DNA from: Bacilli bacterium
GTDB lineage: Bacteria > Bacillota_I > Bacilli_A > RF39 > UBA660
NCBI GenBank assembly: GCA_900758895.1
Contig: CAAETG010000158.1
Coordinates: 1 to 15,370, forward strand
Length of the DNA: 15,370 bases
Direction: 5' to 3'
The translations under genes were made by a program, and so were the position numbers. The notes under the pieces are model-generated. The model worked only from the letters and a program-made list of their open reading frames with translations. It did no database searches and had not been told where the DNA came from. Positions 14,226-15,370 of the stretch are shown piece by piece. How positions within the stretch are numbered: the first letter of the stretch is position 1; each line of letters opens with the position of its first letter.

Positions 14226-15060
14226 TTTTCTTACCTTCCTTTTTAATTACTCTTTTGTCATTAATATCATTATATAAATTTTCATATTTTCCTTTACGAC
14301 TTAAATAAATTAAATAAGCAAGTCCTGTTATAAAGAGTATAACAGATATAATTTGAGCTACTTTAAATCCTCCTAACATGAGAGAATCGGTGCGCCATGC
14401 TTCAATAAAGAAACGACCAACACTATACCACATTAAGTAAATGCAGGTGGTAGCTCCTATTTTAGTATATTTTAACCGGCGAACTATGATGAGGGCAATA
14501 AATCCAAGCAAGCACCATAAAGATTCAAAATAAAAGGTTGGTAAATAATAGACGCCACCAATATTCATTCCATTAATAATAAATTCAGGTACAAACAGAT
14601 TTTTTAATTCGGTATAAGTAGTAGCAATGCCGTGTGCTTCGCCATTAAAGAAATTACCCCATCTACCAATTGCTTGCGCTAAGATTAAACTAGGGGCAGC
14701 CATATCTAATAGTTTTAGGAAATTTAAATGGTATTTTTTAGCAAAGAAAATAACGGTTAGTACACCTGCAATGATACCACCATGGATTGCTAAGCCACCA
14801 TTCCATATAGCAAATATTTCTAATAAATCATTTTGATAATAAGAAAAATTAAAGATTACATAATAAATGCGAGCACCAATAATGCCAAAAATAATTGCCC
14901 AAAAGCAAATATTAAAAATTAAATCTTTGGGATATTTAAATTTTTTAGCTTCTCTTTCTAATAAAATTAGGCCAATAATGATGCCAATTAATATTAAAAC
15001 AGAATACCAACGTACTTCTATTCCAAATATAGTAAACATGACTGGATTCAATTTTATCAC
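14218..15060 (-). CDS. lgt: Prolipoprotein diacylglyceryl transferase
   Basis: Lgt moves a diacylglyceryl group from phosphatidylglycerol to the lipobox cysteine of prolipoproteins in the cell membrane. The 280-aa protein has about seven membrane segments and the key residues: H93 in HGG, R133 and N136 in GRWGNFFNG, E141, and R216/E220 in GRFFIE, matching the essential set of the E. coli enzyme. Length is usual. The start is GTG at 15060, with only a weak AGAAATGA upstream. TTG 15054 (after GAGTGAT) or the internal ATG 15039 are alternatives, so the N-terminus is uncertain by up to seven residues. It is the first gene of the lgt-trxB operon. Confidence 0.94.
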   Translation of the reverse strand: MIKLNPVMFTIFGIEVRWYSVLILIGIIIGLILLEREAKKFKYPKDLIFNICFWAIIFGIIGARIYYVIFNFSYYQNDLLEIFAIWNGGLAIHGGIIAGVLTVIFFAKKYHLNFLKLLDMAAPSLILAQAIGRWGNFFNGEAHGIATTYTELKNLFVPEFIINGMNIGGVYYLPTFYFESLWCLLGFIALIIVRRLKYTKIGATTCIYLMWYSVGRFFIEAWRTDSLMLGGFKVAQIISVILFITGLAYLIYLSRKGKYENLYNDINDKRVIKKEGKKNV

Positions 15061-15074
15061 TCATTTCTTTTTTT

Positions 15075-15103
15075 ATTGTATCAAATTATGAGTTAAAAAT
15101 CCA
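15075..15103 (-). promoter_or_regulatory. Promoter of the lgt-trxB operon
   Basis: TACAAT (15080-15075) preceded by TTGA, with a weak -35 TGGATT (15103-15098) at 17 bp. It lies about 15 bases before the GTG start. Confidence 0.5.
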
Positions 15104-15145
15104 TATTTATATATCGGCTTATTTCGACATCATTTAATAGGAATT

Positions 15146-15177
15146 AAAAACACATTGGGCAAAGCCAATATGTTTTT
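15146..15177 (-). terminator. Strong intrinsic terminator of the right-edge gene
   Basis: AAAAACATATTGG and CCAATGTGTTTTT form a 13-bp stem (one G-T pair) with a 6-base loop. The A-rich and T-rich ends make it usable on both strands. It starts at the stop codon of the upstream gene. Confidence 0.85.
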
Positions 15178-15370
15178 TAAGAAACGACGTATGGATTATT
15201 CATTGTGCCATCTCCTGAAGATATGGTGACATCAGCAGAAAGATTAATGACAGGTCTTATTGTAAATGCTCCTACCACAACATCCATATGTTCTAACATG
15301 CCATTTTCATAAATTCCAAACACAGTAGCATTTCTTCCAAACGTAGCCACATAATAGTTACAAGGTGATA
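15177..15370 (-). CDS. C-terminal end of a probable secreted or surface protein (partial)
   Basis: An open frame of 63 codons enters from the right edge and stops with TAA at 15179-15177. It is too short and truncated for most ORF finders. The peptide contains YYVATFGRNATVFGIYENG, then AFTIRPVINLSADVTI, and ends SGDGTMNNPYVVS. The RPVINL...SGDGT..NPY(V/I) ending is a pattern I associate with large extracellular proteins of gut Bacillota, close to DUF6273-like or pilin-like domains, but I cannot confirm the family. The frame is supported by the terminator that begins exactly at its stop. The N-terminus lies outside the window. Confidence 0.7.
   Translation of the reverse strand, partial: SPCNYYVATFGRNATVFGIYENGMLEHMDVVVGAFTIRPVINLSADVTISSGDGTMNNPYVVS

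Noticed and set aside
14627..15091. Plus-strand frames opposite lgt
   Set aside because: They lie antisense to the conserved Lgt membrane segments and lack start signals.

Overview
The window is about 15.4 kb of AT-rich, densely packed DNA from a Gram-positive-type (single-membrane) bacterium. It has Shine-Dalgarno sites, a T-box leader, FtsEX with a PcsB/CwlO-like peptidase, Lgt next to TrxB, and intrinsic terminators. TGA is used as a stop (ftsX, lgt) and the Trp codon I checked is TGG, so the code looks standard. This fits an uncultured low-GC Bacillota lineage near the Bacilli/Erysipelotrichales/RF39 group. The placement is an inference from gene content and composition; no marker search was possible. 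Almost every gene is on the minus strand; one small gene (11486-11893) is on the plus strand.

Layout from left to right (minus-strand genes read right to left). Positions 1-74 hold the first 24 codons of a probable GNAT acetyltransferase. Positions 127-2993 hold a translationally coupled ftsE-ftsX-M23 peptidase operon, the ABC-type switch and hydrolase that open peptidoglycan during division or elongation. Positions 3011-4149 hold two single-gene units: a membrane-anchored surface protein and an unrecognised 122-aa protein. Positions 4156-7768 hold pheST behind a T-box riboswitch whose specifier codon is TTC (Phe).

Positions 7772-10840 are the accessory-looking part. Two orphan proteins (354 and 340 aa) are divergent paralogues by my reading, and between them lies a 193-aa Rpn/PD-(D/E)XK-like protein with an apparently damaged active site. 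The 354-aa gene is flanked by near-identical 28-29 bp direct repeats, each of which is a promoter. Positions 10814-11418 hold a complete rubrerythrin with its own promoter and terminator. Divergent from it, a plus-strand 135-aa protein looks like a J-domain whose HPD motif is replaced by NPQ. A bidirectional terminator separates that gene from a DUF3048 gene plus a small membrane protein (11907-13261). Positions 13341-15103 hold the coupled lgt-trxB operon. Positions 15177-15370 hold the C-terminal end of another probable surface protein.

Most of the window is housekeeping (cell wall, Phe-tRNA charging, redox, lipoprotein maturation). I do not see a complete known defence system, CRISPR array, insertion sequence, tRNA or rRNA. 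The best candidates for something undescribed are the paralogue/Rpn-like block and the HPD-less J-like protein. Intrinsic terminators often begin inside or at the stop codon of the gene they end, which shows how compact the genome is.
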